Source: an uncultured Robinsoniella sp.
GTDB lineage: Bacteria > Bacillota > Clostridia > Lachnospirales > Lachnospiraceae
NCBI GenBank assembly: GCA_900540475.1
Contig: UQGG01000012.1
Span: forward strand, 75,682 to 139,681
DNA length: 64,000 nucleotides
Direction: 5' to 3'
This document shows positions 8,449 through 16,902 of this stretch, piece after piece. Below the pieces are notes generated by a model, which saw only the letters and a program-made list of their open reading frames with translations, had not been told where the DNA came from and ran no database searches. How positions within the stretch are numbered: the stretch's first letter is position 1; each line of letters opens with the position of its first letter. The translations under genes were made by a program, and so were the position numbers.

Positions 8449-10044
8449 TTATCCCTTCTGAGGATTATAATATGCGTCTTCAAAATCCTCTCCGAAGATT
8501 TGCATTCCAATTTTATCAAAACTATCGCAAACCGCTGAATACTTAGTAGTATCTTCACATCCAGAGAACAATTTATGTTTATACTGTTTTGCTGCATCCT
8601 CATACAGATACATTATAATCTTACTCTTAAAGGTTTCCATAAAACCATCCCTATCTGCAATTGTGTCATCTGTATCGCTAACTGTTCTTAGTGCTTTCTT
8701 GGATAGGAAAAATGGTCCCATTAACTTATCTTCATTTACCCTGTACTCTTTCGTCAGTTTTTCATTTATTGCCTTACGCAGAGTGTTCCACTCAACATCC
8801 TGTGTTACATCCGTTCCGAGCATAATACTGCCCCCTACACCATCATCATTTGCATTAATTCCAAGATACTCAAAGTACCAACGGCGTTTAAATGCAGTAT
8901 CCATAGGAAAAACACCTTGGTCAGCACTGTTCATTGTTGCCCAAATATACATATTGTTCGGAATACGAATTTTCTTATAATTGTCGGGAGAGCCTCCTAG
9001 TTCCTTTGCAAGATATCTGCGAATATCCTCAGAAGCCTGTATTTCATACTCACTCACACCATCATCATCTCGGTCTAGCAACTGGAATACATCACCAAAT
9101 ACGGCTGCAACCTTTGCCCTATTAATTTCTTCAATCAGAAGGATGTATGGCTGTGTAAAATAAGTGCGTCCACTCTTTATAGCCTCCACATATACTCTCA
9201 TAAACGGACCAGGTACAAAAGTGTAACGAATCTTCTCATCTTCTCCCATAACAGGCTTATAAGTACCAACGAACTGTGAATATGTATAGTCTGGATGAAA
9301 CGTTACACGCTCAAATGCACCCCCAAATTTTTTTTTCATACTATTGCAGTCTTCTTTTAGTTTATAACTCTTTCCTGTACCAGGAGCACCAAATACTATA
9401 CGATTTCTCTCATATGGTGTATCTATTGCTGTATTAAAAACCAATTCCATTACATCATCTGTCTCTTCTTCGACACCATCGCTATTTCTGGAACAGTCCA
9501 AAGATTCTTCATATGTCATATTGCTCTCAACCATACACGGCATCTTACCAAATATCTTTTTACATTCATCTTCTGAGAACAACTCCATAATCTTATTAGC
9601 TAATTCTTCCTGTCTTTCTGCCATCGCACGAAGAATGGCATACGCCTGCTTATCAGTAAGTGTTTTTATAGCCTGATTTTGCTCACCTCTTGTATTCGGA
9701 CCAATTCCACCAGCATCATACGCATCTACGTAGAATCTAAACTCTTCTCGTTTTATTACTCCATTTAAAATCAAAATCATTTTTAAACCTAGTTTGAAAT
9801 TTCGAGGATTTTTTTCATCGTATCCTTTGTCATACGGTTCTCCCGTAATTTGAGCAAGACCAATTAATCCCTTATCCCAACTCACCTTATCTCCACCCAG
9901 CTGAATAAAAACTTTCTCACCAATCTTCAATTCACCTTCTAACTGATTTAATTGTTGGATTGTTATTGTCTGACTTCCAGCTTTGATATCATTAACGAGA
10001 CTATCGGATGCCGGATCCGATATCTTCAAGGCAAAAAAACTCAT
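8449..10044 (-). CDS. LlaJI-type restriction subunit R1 (McrB-like AAA+ GTPase)
   Basis: 531 residues. The N-terminal about 190 residues form a probable DNA-recognition module (FALKISDPASDS...SWDKGLIGLAQITG resembles the EVE/PUA-like or B3-like modules in front of McrB proteins). The AAA+ motor follows: Walker A GAPGTGKS (219-226), the McrB-type segment VTFHPDYTYSQFVGTYKP, Walker B LLIEEINRA (302-310), sensor MNSADQG (371-377, the NxxD of GTP-specific McrB proteins) and arginine finger region DTAFKRRW (382-389). It should form a GTP-driven translocating ring that delivers R2 to DNA. It is second in an operon that starts with a broken methyltransferase. Confidence 0.88.
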   Translation of the reverse strand: MSFFALKISDPASDSLVNDIKAGSQTITIQQLNQLEGELKIGEKVFIQLGGDKVSWDKGLIGLAQITGEPYDKGYDEKNPRNFKLGLKMILILNGVIKREEFRFYVDAYDAGGIGPNTRGEQNQAIKTLTDKQAYAILRAMAERQEELANKIMELFSEDECKKIFGKMPCMVESNMTYEESLDCSRNSDGVEEETDDVMELVFNTAIDTPYERNRIVFGAPGTGKSYKLKEDCNSMKKKFGGAFERVTFHPDYTYSQFVGTYKPVMGEDEKIRYTFVPGPFMRVYVEAIKSGRTYFTQPYILLIEEINRAKVAAVFGDVFQLLDRDDDGVSEYEIQASEDIRRYLAKELGGSPDNYKKIRIPNNMYIWATMNSADQGVFPMDTAFKRRWYFEYLGINANDDGVGGSIMLGTDVTQDVEWNTLRKAINEKLTKEYRVNEDKLMGPFFLSKKALRTVSDTDDTIADRDGFMETFKSKIIMYLYEDAAKQYKHKLFSGCEDTTKYSAVCDSFDKIGMQIFGEDFEDAYYNPQKG

Positions 10045-10064
10045 AATTCACACCTACTTTCTTC

Positions 10065-10821
10065 TTAAATCACTTTGGCTATTTGCTCTGCAATTCGCTT
10101 TATTACAGGTACAACTACGCTATTTCCACCCTGCTTGTACAAACGTGTATTACTTTGTTCTGGAAGTACAAAATCTCTTGGATAACCTTGAACATTAAAG
10201 CATTCTCTAGGAGTGATTTTCCTATATTTACCACCGTCTGTTAGTATTAATGTCCTCTAGTTCCCATATTTGCGGTTAATGTGGGAACCAAATAACTTTT
10301 GTTTTCTCTCACATAAACTCTTCTCAACTGATAAATTGTATTCTTATTTAGTAATGTTGAAACAAGTTGGTCGAAAAAATAACATCCCTCTTTTATATAA
10401 TAGTATTTGTCATCAACTACAGCATCAAAGTTTATTACGTCCTTAATTGTCTTGATCAATTCTACTGGCAAAGGCATTTTGAATTTATCTTAATCAGCCT
10501 CATCTCGGAAAACAACAACATATATTCTTTCTCTGTTTTGAGGAACATTTCCATATTCACAAGCATTCATAACCCTCTGTTCTACTTTGTATACTAATGC
10601 ATCAAGAACCTCGCATATCACCTTGAATGTATGGCCATTGTTAGCACTTCGTTTATATCTCTTCTATCAACCTTAATACCGTAATTACATTCAAACGTAT
10701 CGGCAGCATACTCATCAAACTCATTAGCATAAATTGTTTTGAATCCAGCTTGTTCAAAACCCATATCAATACCACCGACTCCCGCAAACAATGATGCACA
10801 TTTTAATATAGTATTATCCAT
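10065..10821 (-). pseudogene. Broken C5-cytosine methyltransferase of the LlaJI-type operon
   Basis: The start at 10821 gives CASLFAGVGGIDMGFEQAGF (motif I) and YANEFDEYAADTFE, ending after INEVL. The sequence then jumps, in a new frame, to NNGHTFKVICEVLDAL, EYGNVPQNRERIYVV (motif VIII), a TAA at 10490-10492, and KTIKDVINFDAVVDDKYYYI. Then come VYVRENKSYLVPTLTANMGT and, after another frameshift at GH, LILTDGGKYRKITPRECFNV and KQGGNSVVVPVI (motif X), ending at 10065. Compared with the intact enzyme at 3793-4755, about 60-70 residues are deleted, including the catalytic PCQ (motif IV) and ENV (motif VI). It cannot methylate DNA. It sits 20 bases before R1, the place of M1/M2 in LlaJI operons. 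Confidence 0.9.
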
Positions 10822-10842
10822 ACTTCATCAAATCATATCAAC

Positions 10843-10858
10843 TATTGCAACACGCCGC
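10843..10858 (-). promoter_or_regulatory. Second copy of the shared operator (GCGGCGTGTTGCAATA)
   Basis: This differs from the copy at 3754-3769 by two bases (CC to TT), which weakens the inverted repeat. It is again located between the -10 box and the start codon of a C5-MTase reading frame. Since that frame heads the restriction operon, any protein binding both sites would couple restriction to modification. Confidence 0.6.
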
Positions 10859-10870
10859 ATTTCTCTATGC

Positions 10871-10899
10871 ATTATACCAACAATAGAGAAATGATGCAA
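10871..10899 (-). promoter_or_regulatory. SigA-type promoter of the broken MTase/R1/R2 operon
   Basis: On the minus strand, TTGCAT (10894-10899) and TATAAT (10871-10876) are separated by 17 bp. The predicted start is about 12 bases downstream, inside or next to the conserved 16-nt element. The promoter looks intact, so R1 and R2 may still be expressed. Confidence 0.75.
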
Positions 10900-10942
10900 T
10901 CTAATTTAAAAAAATTTGAAGGGAGTATCCCCCCTTCAAATA

Positions 10943-11608
10943 CTATTCATTATTCCCATTCTCAAAAAAATCATATAATTCAGATACTTCTAATTCCGAA
11001 ACATTCATGGACTTTATTCTCTCATCATCCCACAGGTCAATACGTCTCATTGGAATAATATAACACATTCCTACTTGCTTATCTACAGCAACGTTAATAT
11101 CACAATCCTGCGAAGTAATTCTCTGTCCAATATTTCTTACATGGTGCGTATTAATTCCTTGCCCACCTCTATCTCTATCTTTAAAACTAACGGTATTTCC
11201 AGATGTCTCTTTTATTTGCACTCTAAATATTTTGCTCCTATAATCAATTACCGCATCGTATCTACTTGAGCGCACATCCACATTCGAGCAATAAAATCCT
11301 GAAAGAATTGCTCTCGAAACAAGTAAAAACTGCACAGAATCGCCTGCATTTGCCGTCATTGTACCGCTTTTGATATTATTCAAGTTAACTAAAAAAACCA
11401 ATTGCAACAACATGTATAAGGACTTCTTTGAAATAGCAGTAATGCTTGTGGCTAAAAATCTTTTTCTCCCATCAGAAATATTACTATTAGCTAAGATTGC
11501 CTCCGTTACTGCTGTTACCATCTCATCTGAATATTGTTGCTTTATTCCCCGTTTGAATTCCGCTCTGCAAAATACTGAAATTTCATCTCGTCTACTTTTT
11601 AGTAGCAA
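10943..11608 (-). CDS. PD-(D/E)XK endonuclease-like protein, possibly a restriction enzyme
   Basis: 221 residues if started at the TTG at 11608, which has no good ribosome binding site; an ATG at residue 30 is the alternative. The C-terminal half holds the pattern of the PD-(D/E)XK family found with group I introns and restriction genes: AGDSVQFLLVSRAILSGFYC, then SSRYDAVIDYRSKIFRVQIK with catalytic D and QIK, then CDINVAVDKQVGMCYIIPM. Its stop lies about 45 bases before the -35 box of the broken MTase operon and reads in the same direction. It may have been the partner nuclease of that MTase or a separate solitary enzyme. The first 90 residues are helical and not recognised. Confidence 0.6.
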   Translation of the reverse strand: MLLKSRRDEISVFCRAEFKRGIKQQYSDEMVTAVTEAILANSNISDGRKRFLATSITAISKKSLYMLLQLVFLVNLNNIKSGTMTANAGDSVQFLLVSRAILSGFYCSNVDVRSSRYDAVIDYRSKIFRVQIKETSGNTVSFKDRDRGGQGINTHHVRNIGQRITSQDCDINVAVDKQVGMCYIIPMRRIDLWDDERIKSMNVSELEVSELYDFFENGNNE

Positions 11609-11912
11609 GAAAAAGTAAACAATAAAACCCCAAGTCTATCGTTAACGGAGTATGCAATTTTCATTATGAAACCAATACATCTGTTTAAAGCATTTCATCC
11701 TTTCAGCCCAAGTTTTAAGACACTAGTCTAACAAAGTCTATACACAGCTACTTTGAATACCACAGACCTATTCCGTTGTATCAATAAGCGTGTTCCTTCG
11801 TTCCCATGCTGTTGCGGATTTTATGGAGAATCTGAATCACTAACTCATTATTTCAATGCTATCAACTCAACCTCAAGTCAAATTTTCAATCGACCAGTTC
11901 TGTTGGACAAGA
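11609..11912. other. Spacer between the defence island and rlmD
   Basis: About 300 bases with only broken short frames on both strands. No transposon end or repeat could be recognised. It probably marks the junction between the AT-rich island and core genes. Confidence 0.4.
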
Positions 11913-11970
11913 AAACAAGGGATTTTCGACTTCTGGCGTTCTTCTTCCAGAAGTCAAAAATCCCTTGTTT
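11913..11970 (-). terminator. Long-stem terminator of rlmD
   Basis: A 24-bp stem (AAACAAGGGATTTTCGACTT... and its complement, one C/T difference that pairs as G-U) has a 10-base loop and is followed on the minus strand by TTTTC. It starts 17 bases after the rlmD stop. Confidence 0.8.
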
Positions 11971-11987
11971 ACGCTGTTTGCAGCACA

Positions 11988-13367
11988 TTATTTATCTTTT
12001 CTTGACATCAGAACAACCGTCTCAACATGCCCAGTCCCAGGAAACATATCAACCCCCACAACCTTCACAACCTCATACCCTCTCCCCTGCAGCACTTCCA
12101 AATCCCGAACCAGACTGGTAGGCTTACAGGAAATATAAACCATTCTATCCACTCCAAAATCAATAATCTTCAACAACGCCTTCGGATGAATCCCATCCCT
12201 TGGTGGGTCAAGGACAATAAGATCCGGTGTTTCCTTCACGAGATCAATTGCTTTTAATACATCCCCTGCAATAAACTCGCAATTATCCAAATTATTCAAA
12301 GCCGCGTTTACTTTTGCTGCTTCCACCGCCTCTTCCACGATTTCAATACCAATAACCTTTTTGGCAACCGGAGCTAGCATCTGTGCAATCGTTCCGGTAC
12401 CGCTGTAAAGGTCGAATATCACTTTATCTTTCGTCTCTCCCACATAAGAACGTGCTGTGTCATACAATACCTCTGCGCCAAGTGAATTTGTCTGAAAAAA
12501 TGAGAATGGAGAAATTTTAAATTTAAGACCTAACAGCTCTTCATAAAAATAATCCTGTCCATATAATATTTTGGTTTCATCATTCTTAACTACGTCTGCA
12601 AGACTATCATTTAATGTATTTAATATCCCAACGATTCTGCCTTCTAATTCTAATTCCAAAAGCCTGTCACTCAGTCCTTCCAGATTGGGCATTGACTGAG
12701 TACTGGTTACTAGATCAATTAGGATCTCTCCTGTCTTCTGTCCCTTACGAACCAACAGATGCCGTAAATATCCATGGTGAGATAATTTATGATAGAAACT
12801 CAGATCCGTCTCTTTAAAATATTCCAGCACATAGTCCAGAATTTTATTATAATCGTCGTCTACGATTTTACACTGATCAACCGTTACAATATCGTAAAAG
12901 CTTCCACGTTTATGCATCCCTAATGCCAACGGGCCATCTTTTATTTCATCCCCAAATGAAAATTCCATTTTATTACGATATGCAAATTGCTGGGGACTGC
13001 CTTTTATTCCTTCGAATTCATAATCTTTACAGACGCTGTCTACCAGATCTTTTACCTGCTTTTCTTTCATGGCAAGCTGCGTCGGATAATCCAGATTCTG
13101 ATATGTACAGCCACCGCAGATACCAAAGTGCGGGCAGGATGGTTCTACTTCCACAGGCGACTTTTCAATGACTTCTAGCAATCGTCCCTCGCATTTTCCC
13201 TTTCGGATTTTATTGATAGAAAAGCGAACTTTCTGACCAGGAACACCATTTTTAACAATAACTGTTTTTGATTCATTCTCTACTTCTACGATCCCTTTGT
13301 TTGGAAATACTACTTCTTTTATAACACCTTCTAATACTTGACCTTTTTTCACAATTTTACGCTCCAT
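11988..13367 (-). CDS. rlmD: 23S rRNA (uracil-5-)-methyltransferase, RlmD/RumA family
   Basis: 459 residues, normal for the family. An N-terminal TRAM domain (about 1-60) is followed by the Fe-S cluster motif CPHFGICGGCTYQ (78-90). A Rossmann methyltransferase then shows FDLYSGTGTIAQ (motif I), IGIEIVEEAVEAA, LDPPRDG and VYISCKPTSLVRDL, with the catalytic cysteine in SCKP. It uses AdoMet to make 5-methyluridine in 23S rRNA (U1939 in RlmD; Gram-positive homologues such as RlmCD can modify U747 too). It is a core gene at the edge of the island, transcribed alone and ended by the strong hairpin downstream. Confidence 0.92.
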   Translation of the reverse strand: MERKIVKKGQVLEGVIKEVVFPNKGIVEVENESKTVIVKNGVPGQKVRFSINKIRKGKCEGRLLEVIEKSPVEVEPSCPHFGICGGCTYQNLDYPTQLAMKEKQVKDLVDSVCKDYEFEGIKGSPQQFAYRNKMEFSFGDEIKDGPLALGMHKRGSFYDIVTVDQCKIVDDDYNKILDYVLEYFKETDLSFYHKLSHHGYLRHLLVRKGQKTGEILIDLVTSTQSMPNLEGLSDRLLELELEGRIVGILNTLNDSLADVVKNDETKILYGQDYFYEELLGLKFKISPFSFFQTNSLGAEVLYDTARSYVGETKDKVIFDLYSGTGTIAQMLAPVAKKVIGIEIVEEAVEAAKVNAALNNLDNCEFIAGDVLKAIDLVKETPDLIVLDPPRDGIHPKALLKIIDFGVDRMVYISCKPTSLVRDLEVLQGRGYEVVKVVGVDMFPGTGHVETVVLMSRKDK

Positions 13368-13380
13368 TTATATTTTATAT

Positions 13381-13464
13381 TTTTATTATTATCGTCTTTT
13401 TTATTGTCCTTCTTATTGTCTTTATTGTTATCTTTATTGTTGTCATAATTATTGTCTTTACTTT
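13381..13464 (-). repeat. Imperfect GACAATAA-type simple repeat
   Basis: On the minus strand the unit GACAATAA(N) recurs about seven times just before rlmD. In one frame it reads as Lys/Asp/Asn runs (KDNNYDNNKDNNKDNKKDNK) ending in a TGA inside the rlmD start region. It may be the tail of a decayed low-complexity gene or a simple repeat prone to length change. Confidence 0.6.
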
Positions 13465-13569
13465 CAAATAATAAACTTTCTTAGTTAAACTAATAACAAT
13501 TACAAAATAATTAAAACGTAGTTTCAAAGAATTGATATTAATTACTTTTGCTCTTTTTTCTTTTACTGT

Positions 13570-13916
13570 TTAATCTTTTATTTTTTCTTCTTTTACTCTT
13601 TTATTCTCTGCGGCAGTTTCCTTTACCTCCATATCAAAGTTGATATTGACTTCATCTATCATAAGATTCGGAATTGGAACCAGCCTCATATATTCGGGTG
13701 CTTCTGACTCTATTGGATTTCTAGGATCGTTTCGTTCATGGCACTGCTCTTCGTTTTTGCCACGCTCCCTGGAATCTGACTGTACCGGTATTTTATTAGT
13801 ATCTTCCTGATCGCTAAGGTATTTATTAAAGTAATCAGTACCATTCTTACTCTCATTACAGATTTTGTCATATTAGACTTGCATTCACCGTTTTTATTCA
13901 TAGTAGAACCCCCCAT
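13570..13916 (-). pseudogene. Frameshifted DUF2589-like gene
   Basis: An ATG at about 13901 begins MNKNGECKSN, but that frame does not lead to the conserved part. In the neighbouring frame one reads GTDYFNKYLSDQEDTNKIPV..., then EAPEYMRLVPIPNLMIDEVN and INFDMEVKETA, ending at a TAA at 13570-13572. The LVPIPNLxxDEVNIxFxMEV block is the signature of DUF2589 proteins, which are of unknown function. The frame lacks its own start, so a frameshift or 5' loss is likely. Length and N-terminus differ from usual family members. Confidence 0.5.
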
Positions 13917-14078
13917 ATAATATTAGTTTTTTTCCAACAATATGAAGTCTCTCTTAAAAGTCAACTTCAGATCAGCCCTTTTATACTTTTTAAATCCATC
14001 TATTTTCTAATCTCACCGCTAACTACTAACCCCTGCTTCCATTCTACCAAATCTCACCCCATAATACAATTTTTTCGT

Positions 14079-14108
14079 AAAAAAAAGCAGGTGCCAAATG
14101 ACATCTGC
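14079..14108 (-). terminator. Intrinsic terminator of the pcrA operon
   Basis: GCAGATGTC/GGCACCTGC stem (one mismatch, one wobble) followed on the minus strand by a run of eight T (14079-14086). Confidence 0.8.
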
Positions 14109-14126
14109 CCTTTTATGCATTTTTAA

Positions 14127-14420
14127 TTAATCTACTGCGTCTTCAACGGCGTCTTTCACTTTTTCTGCTGCTTCTTTGACGTCTTCTTTTACATCGTCAA
14201 TAATATCATCAGCATCATCAAAATAATCATCGAAATCATCATCAAAGTCCTCTTCAAAGTCTTCCAGATAATCCGGCGTGAAATAACGATAAACACCATA
14301 AGCGATTGCTGCTACTGCTGCTACAGCACCGATAATTGCCAAAACCCAAAGCACTGTATTTTTGTTTTTGTCATCCTCTTTTTTCTGTAATGCAGCCAGT
14401 AATTCTTCAAATTTGTTCAT
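14127..14420 (-). CDS. Small membrane protein with acidic tail, downstream of pcrA
   Basis: 97 residues from the ATG at 14420 (AAAGGACGTGTAAGGGAT upstream); an in-frame ATG 21 bases earlier lacks a ribosome binding site. A charged N-terminus (KKEDDKNKN) precedes one transmembrane helix (about residues 22-42, VLWVLAIIGAVAAVAAIAYG). An extremely acidic stretch rich in FDD/DD follows, and then a Lys/Glu/Asp amphipathic helix (DVKEDVKEAAEKVKDAVEDA). It is probably anchored in the membrane with an acidic domain. Function unknown. It is co-transcribed with pcrA and ends the operon. Confidence 0.75.
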   Translation of the reverse strand: MNKFEELLAALQKKEDDKNKNTVLWVLAIIGAVAAVAAIAYGVYRYFTPDYLEDFEEDFDDDFDDYFDDADDIIDDVKEDVKEAAEKVKDAVEDAVD

Positions 14421-14504
14421 ATCCCTTACACGTCCTTTCATTAGATTTACTCTTATGACTAGTATATCACTAAATACTAAATTTTACTATATGAAAAAAA
14501 TATT

Positions 14505-16712
14505 TTATACTTTCTTTAGTTTTGCAAAGGCCGCAAACATCTTTTTTACGCCTGCTTTTTCGAAGTTGACGGTTACTTCATAGTCTTTGCCGCCTTCTAC
14601 GATTCCTTCGACGGTTCCCACACCGAATTTAATGTGCTTTACCTGATCTCCAATGCCGTAATCCAGGGTATCCGCCTTCTTTACCTGGAACTGTTTGGGA
14701 TCAAATATTTTTGTTTTGAATGCTGTTTTTGCCTGGGCATAATTGGTTGGTTTTGGAATATCTTCTACTTTATCTTTTACCTGTCCACCCACGGCTACCA
14801 GCTCACGGGGGATTTCCCGAATGAATCTGGATACTTTGTTATACTGGGTCTCACCGCGGATCATTCGTGACTTGGCACTGGTGAGGGTCAGGCGTTGTTT
14901 TGCTCTTGTTATTCCCACGTAACACAGGCGGCGTTCTTCTTCGATCTCAAGAGGATCATCAGAAGTTATGGTCATGTAACTTGGGAAGATGCCGTCTTCC
15001 ATTCCAGCCAGATATACATTAGGGAACTCCAGTCCTTTGGCACTATGCAGGGTCATCAGAACCACATGGTTGCTGTCTTCTTCCAGGCTGTCGATATCTG
15101 CTACCAGTGCTACTTCTTCCAGGAATCCGCTCAGAGTCGGCTCTTCCGCATCACTTTCGTAAGATACGACTTTGGTGATCAATTCATCAATATTCTCGAT
15201 TCTGGCTCTCGCCTCATCGGTGTCTTCCGCTTCCAGTTCTTTTACATAACCGGTTTCGTTGATAATTGATGTGAGGATTTCCTGTACTGACAGATAATCC
15301 TGTTTACTGCGCAGTGTCTGGATAAAAGTTACAAATGGTTTTATTTTTACCGCACTTCTTCCCAGTGTTGCAATGCTCTCAGCATCTTTTAACGCATCGT
15401 AGAAGCTCATATCATACTCATCTGCATATTCCTGCACTTTTCCCAGAGAAGTGGCTCCTATGCCCCTTTTTGGAACGTTGATGATTCGTTTAACCGCCAG
15501 GTCGTCCATGGCATTGTCTACCGTCTTTAAATAAGCCAGAAGGTCTTTGATTTCTTTTCTGGCGTAGAAGTTTACGCCCCCGATGATTTTATATGGAATA
15601 TTTGCCATCAGGAATTTTTCTTCGAACATACGGGACTGGGCATTCGTTCGATAGAGAATGGCGCAATCCTTATAATTATAATTGCCTTCTCGTATATATT
15701 GCGCAATATCTCCAACAATATACTCTGCTTCGTCAAAAGCTGTTAAAAATTGACGGAAATGAATTAAATCGCCCTCTTCGTTATCGGTCCAGAGTGTCTT
15801 TTCTTTTCTGCCCACGTTGTTTCGGATCACATCATTGGCTGCATTTAAGATATTCTGTGTGGAACGGTAATTCTGCTCCAGCTTAATGGTTCTTGCATCG
15901 GCGAACATTTTTTCAAAATTTAAAATATTTCCGATATTGGCACCCCTGAACTTATAAATGGACTGGTCGTCATCACCTACCACACAAAGGTTTTGATATT
16001 TTTCTGCAAACAGACTTACCAGTTTAAACTGTGCGGTATTGGTATCCTGGTATTCATCTACCATGATGTATTTGAATCTTTCCTGATAGTAGTCCAGTAC
16101 GTCCGGACAATTCTGGAATAACTCTACTGTTTTTACAATCAAATCATCAAAATCCAGTGCATTGTTGCTGCGCAGCTGCTTCTGGTATTCTTTATATGCC
16201 TGGGCAATTTTCTGCTTTCCAAAGTCTCCTGCCGCATTCAGTTCATAAGCCTGCGGGCTTACCAGTTCATCTTTTGCAGAAGAGATTGCACCCAGCAGTG
16301 CTTTTTCTTTATATACTTTCGTATCAATCTGCAGGCGCTTGCACACATCTTTCATCAGTGTTTTCTGATCATCGCTGTCATAAATAGTAAAACTATTGGA
16401 ATAACCCAGCCGATCTATGTAACGTCTTAAAATCCTGACACAGGTAGAGTGGAATGTGGATACCCAGATGCTTTCAGATCCGAATCCCACCAGGCTGTCT
16501 ACACGCTCCCGCATCTCTCCTGCCGCTTTATTGGTAAAGGTAATTGCCATGATATTCCACGGGTTTACCCCTTTTTCTTCAATCAGATATGCAATGCGGT
16601 GTGTCAGTACACGGGTCTTGCCGGAACCTGCCCCAGCCAGAAGCAATAACGGGCCTTCCGTATAAAATACCGCCGATTTCTGCATGTCATTCAATGTATC
16701 GTATATGCTCAT
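14505..16712 (-). CDS. pcrA: ATP-dependent DNA helicase PcrA (UvrD/Rep family)
   Basis: 735 residues, the usual PcrA size. Superfamily 1A motifs in order: LLLAGAGSGKTRVLTHRIAY (Walker A and Q-motif region), FTNKAAGEMRERV (Ia), FHSTCVRILRRY (Ib), VDEYQDTN (II), VVGDDDQSIYKFRGA (III), LEQNYRST (IV), VVLMTLHSAKGLEFPNVYLA (V) and EERRLCYVGITRAK (VI). The C-terminal tail (YGIGDQVKHIKFGVGTVEGI) is the PcrA Tudor-like domain that contacts RNA polymerase. It unwinds DNA 3'-5' in nucleotide excision repair, replication restart and rolling-circle replication. Ribosome binding site AGGTGG seven bases before the ATG. Confidence 0.96.
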   Translation of the reverse strand: MSIYDTLNDMQKSAVFYTEGPLLLLAGAGSGKTRVLTHRIAYLIEEKGVNPWNIMAITFTNKAAGEMRERVDSLVGFGSESIWVSTFHSTCVRILRRYIDRLGYSNSFTIYDSDDQKTLMKDVCKRLQIDTKVYKEKALLGAISSAKDELVSPQAYELNAAGDFGKQKIAQAYKEYQKQLRSNNALDFDDLIVKTVELFQNCPDVLDYYQERFKYIMVDEYQDTNTAQFKLVSLFAEKYQNLCVVGDDDQSIYKFRGANIGNILNFEKMFADARTIKLEQNYRSTQNILNAANDVIRNNVGRKEKTLWTDNEEGDLIHFRQFLTAFDEAEYIVGDIAQYIREGNYNYKDCAILYRTNAQSRMFEEKFLMANIPYKIIGGVNFYARKEIKDLLAYLKTVDNAMDDLAVKRIINVPKRGIGATSLGKVQEYADEYDMSFYDALKDAESIATLGRSAVKIKPFVTFIQTLRSKQDYLSVQEILTSIINETGYVKELEAEDTDEARARIENIDELITKVVSYESDAEEPTLSGFLEEVALVADIDSLEEDSNHVVLMTLHSAKGLEFPNVYLAGMEDGIFPSYMTITSDDPLEIEEERRLCYVGITRAKQRLTLTSAKSRMIRGETQYNKVSRFIREIPRELVAVGGQVKDKVEDIPKPTNYAQAKTAFKTKIFDPKQFQVKKADTLDYGIGDQVKHIKFGVGTVEGIVEGGKDYEVTVNFEKAGVKKMFAAFAKLKKV

Positions 16713-16741
16713 TGTAATACCACCTAACTTTTAGTCTCGGG

Positions 16742-16759
16742 TTTTATTATATAATAAAA
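16742..16759. promoter_or_regulatory. AT palindrome overlapping the probable pcrA promoter
   Basis: TTTTATTATATAATAAAA is a perfect 18-bp palindrome containing TATAAT on the minus strand, about 30 bases before the pcrA start. A TTGATG lies about 20 bases further upstream. It could simply be the -10 region or an operator. Confidence 0.4.
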
Positions 16760-16902
16760 TGCGCCTGCTGTCATCAAGAATCCACATTTTTCATCTTATT
16801 TTAAGATTATTCGCCACTCTGCCTTCCCTGAAGATTTTGTTGGCACCTGTGCGTTCCTGTTTGCTGAGTATGAGATCGCCAGAATATATTTTCTGATGGG
16901 CA

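Noticed and set aside
13381..13464. CRISPR-like array
   Set aside because: The repeat is a degenerate 8-9-bp simple sequence without spacers.
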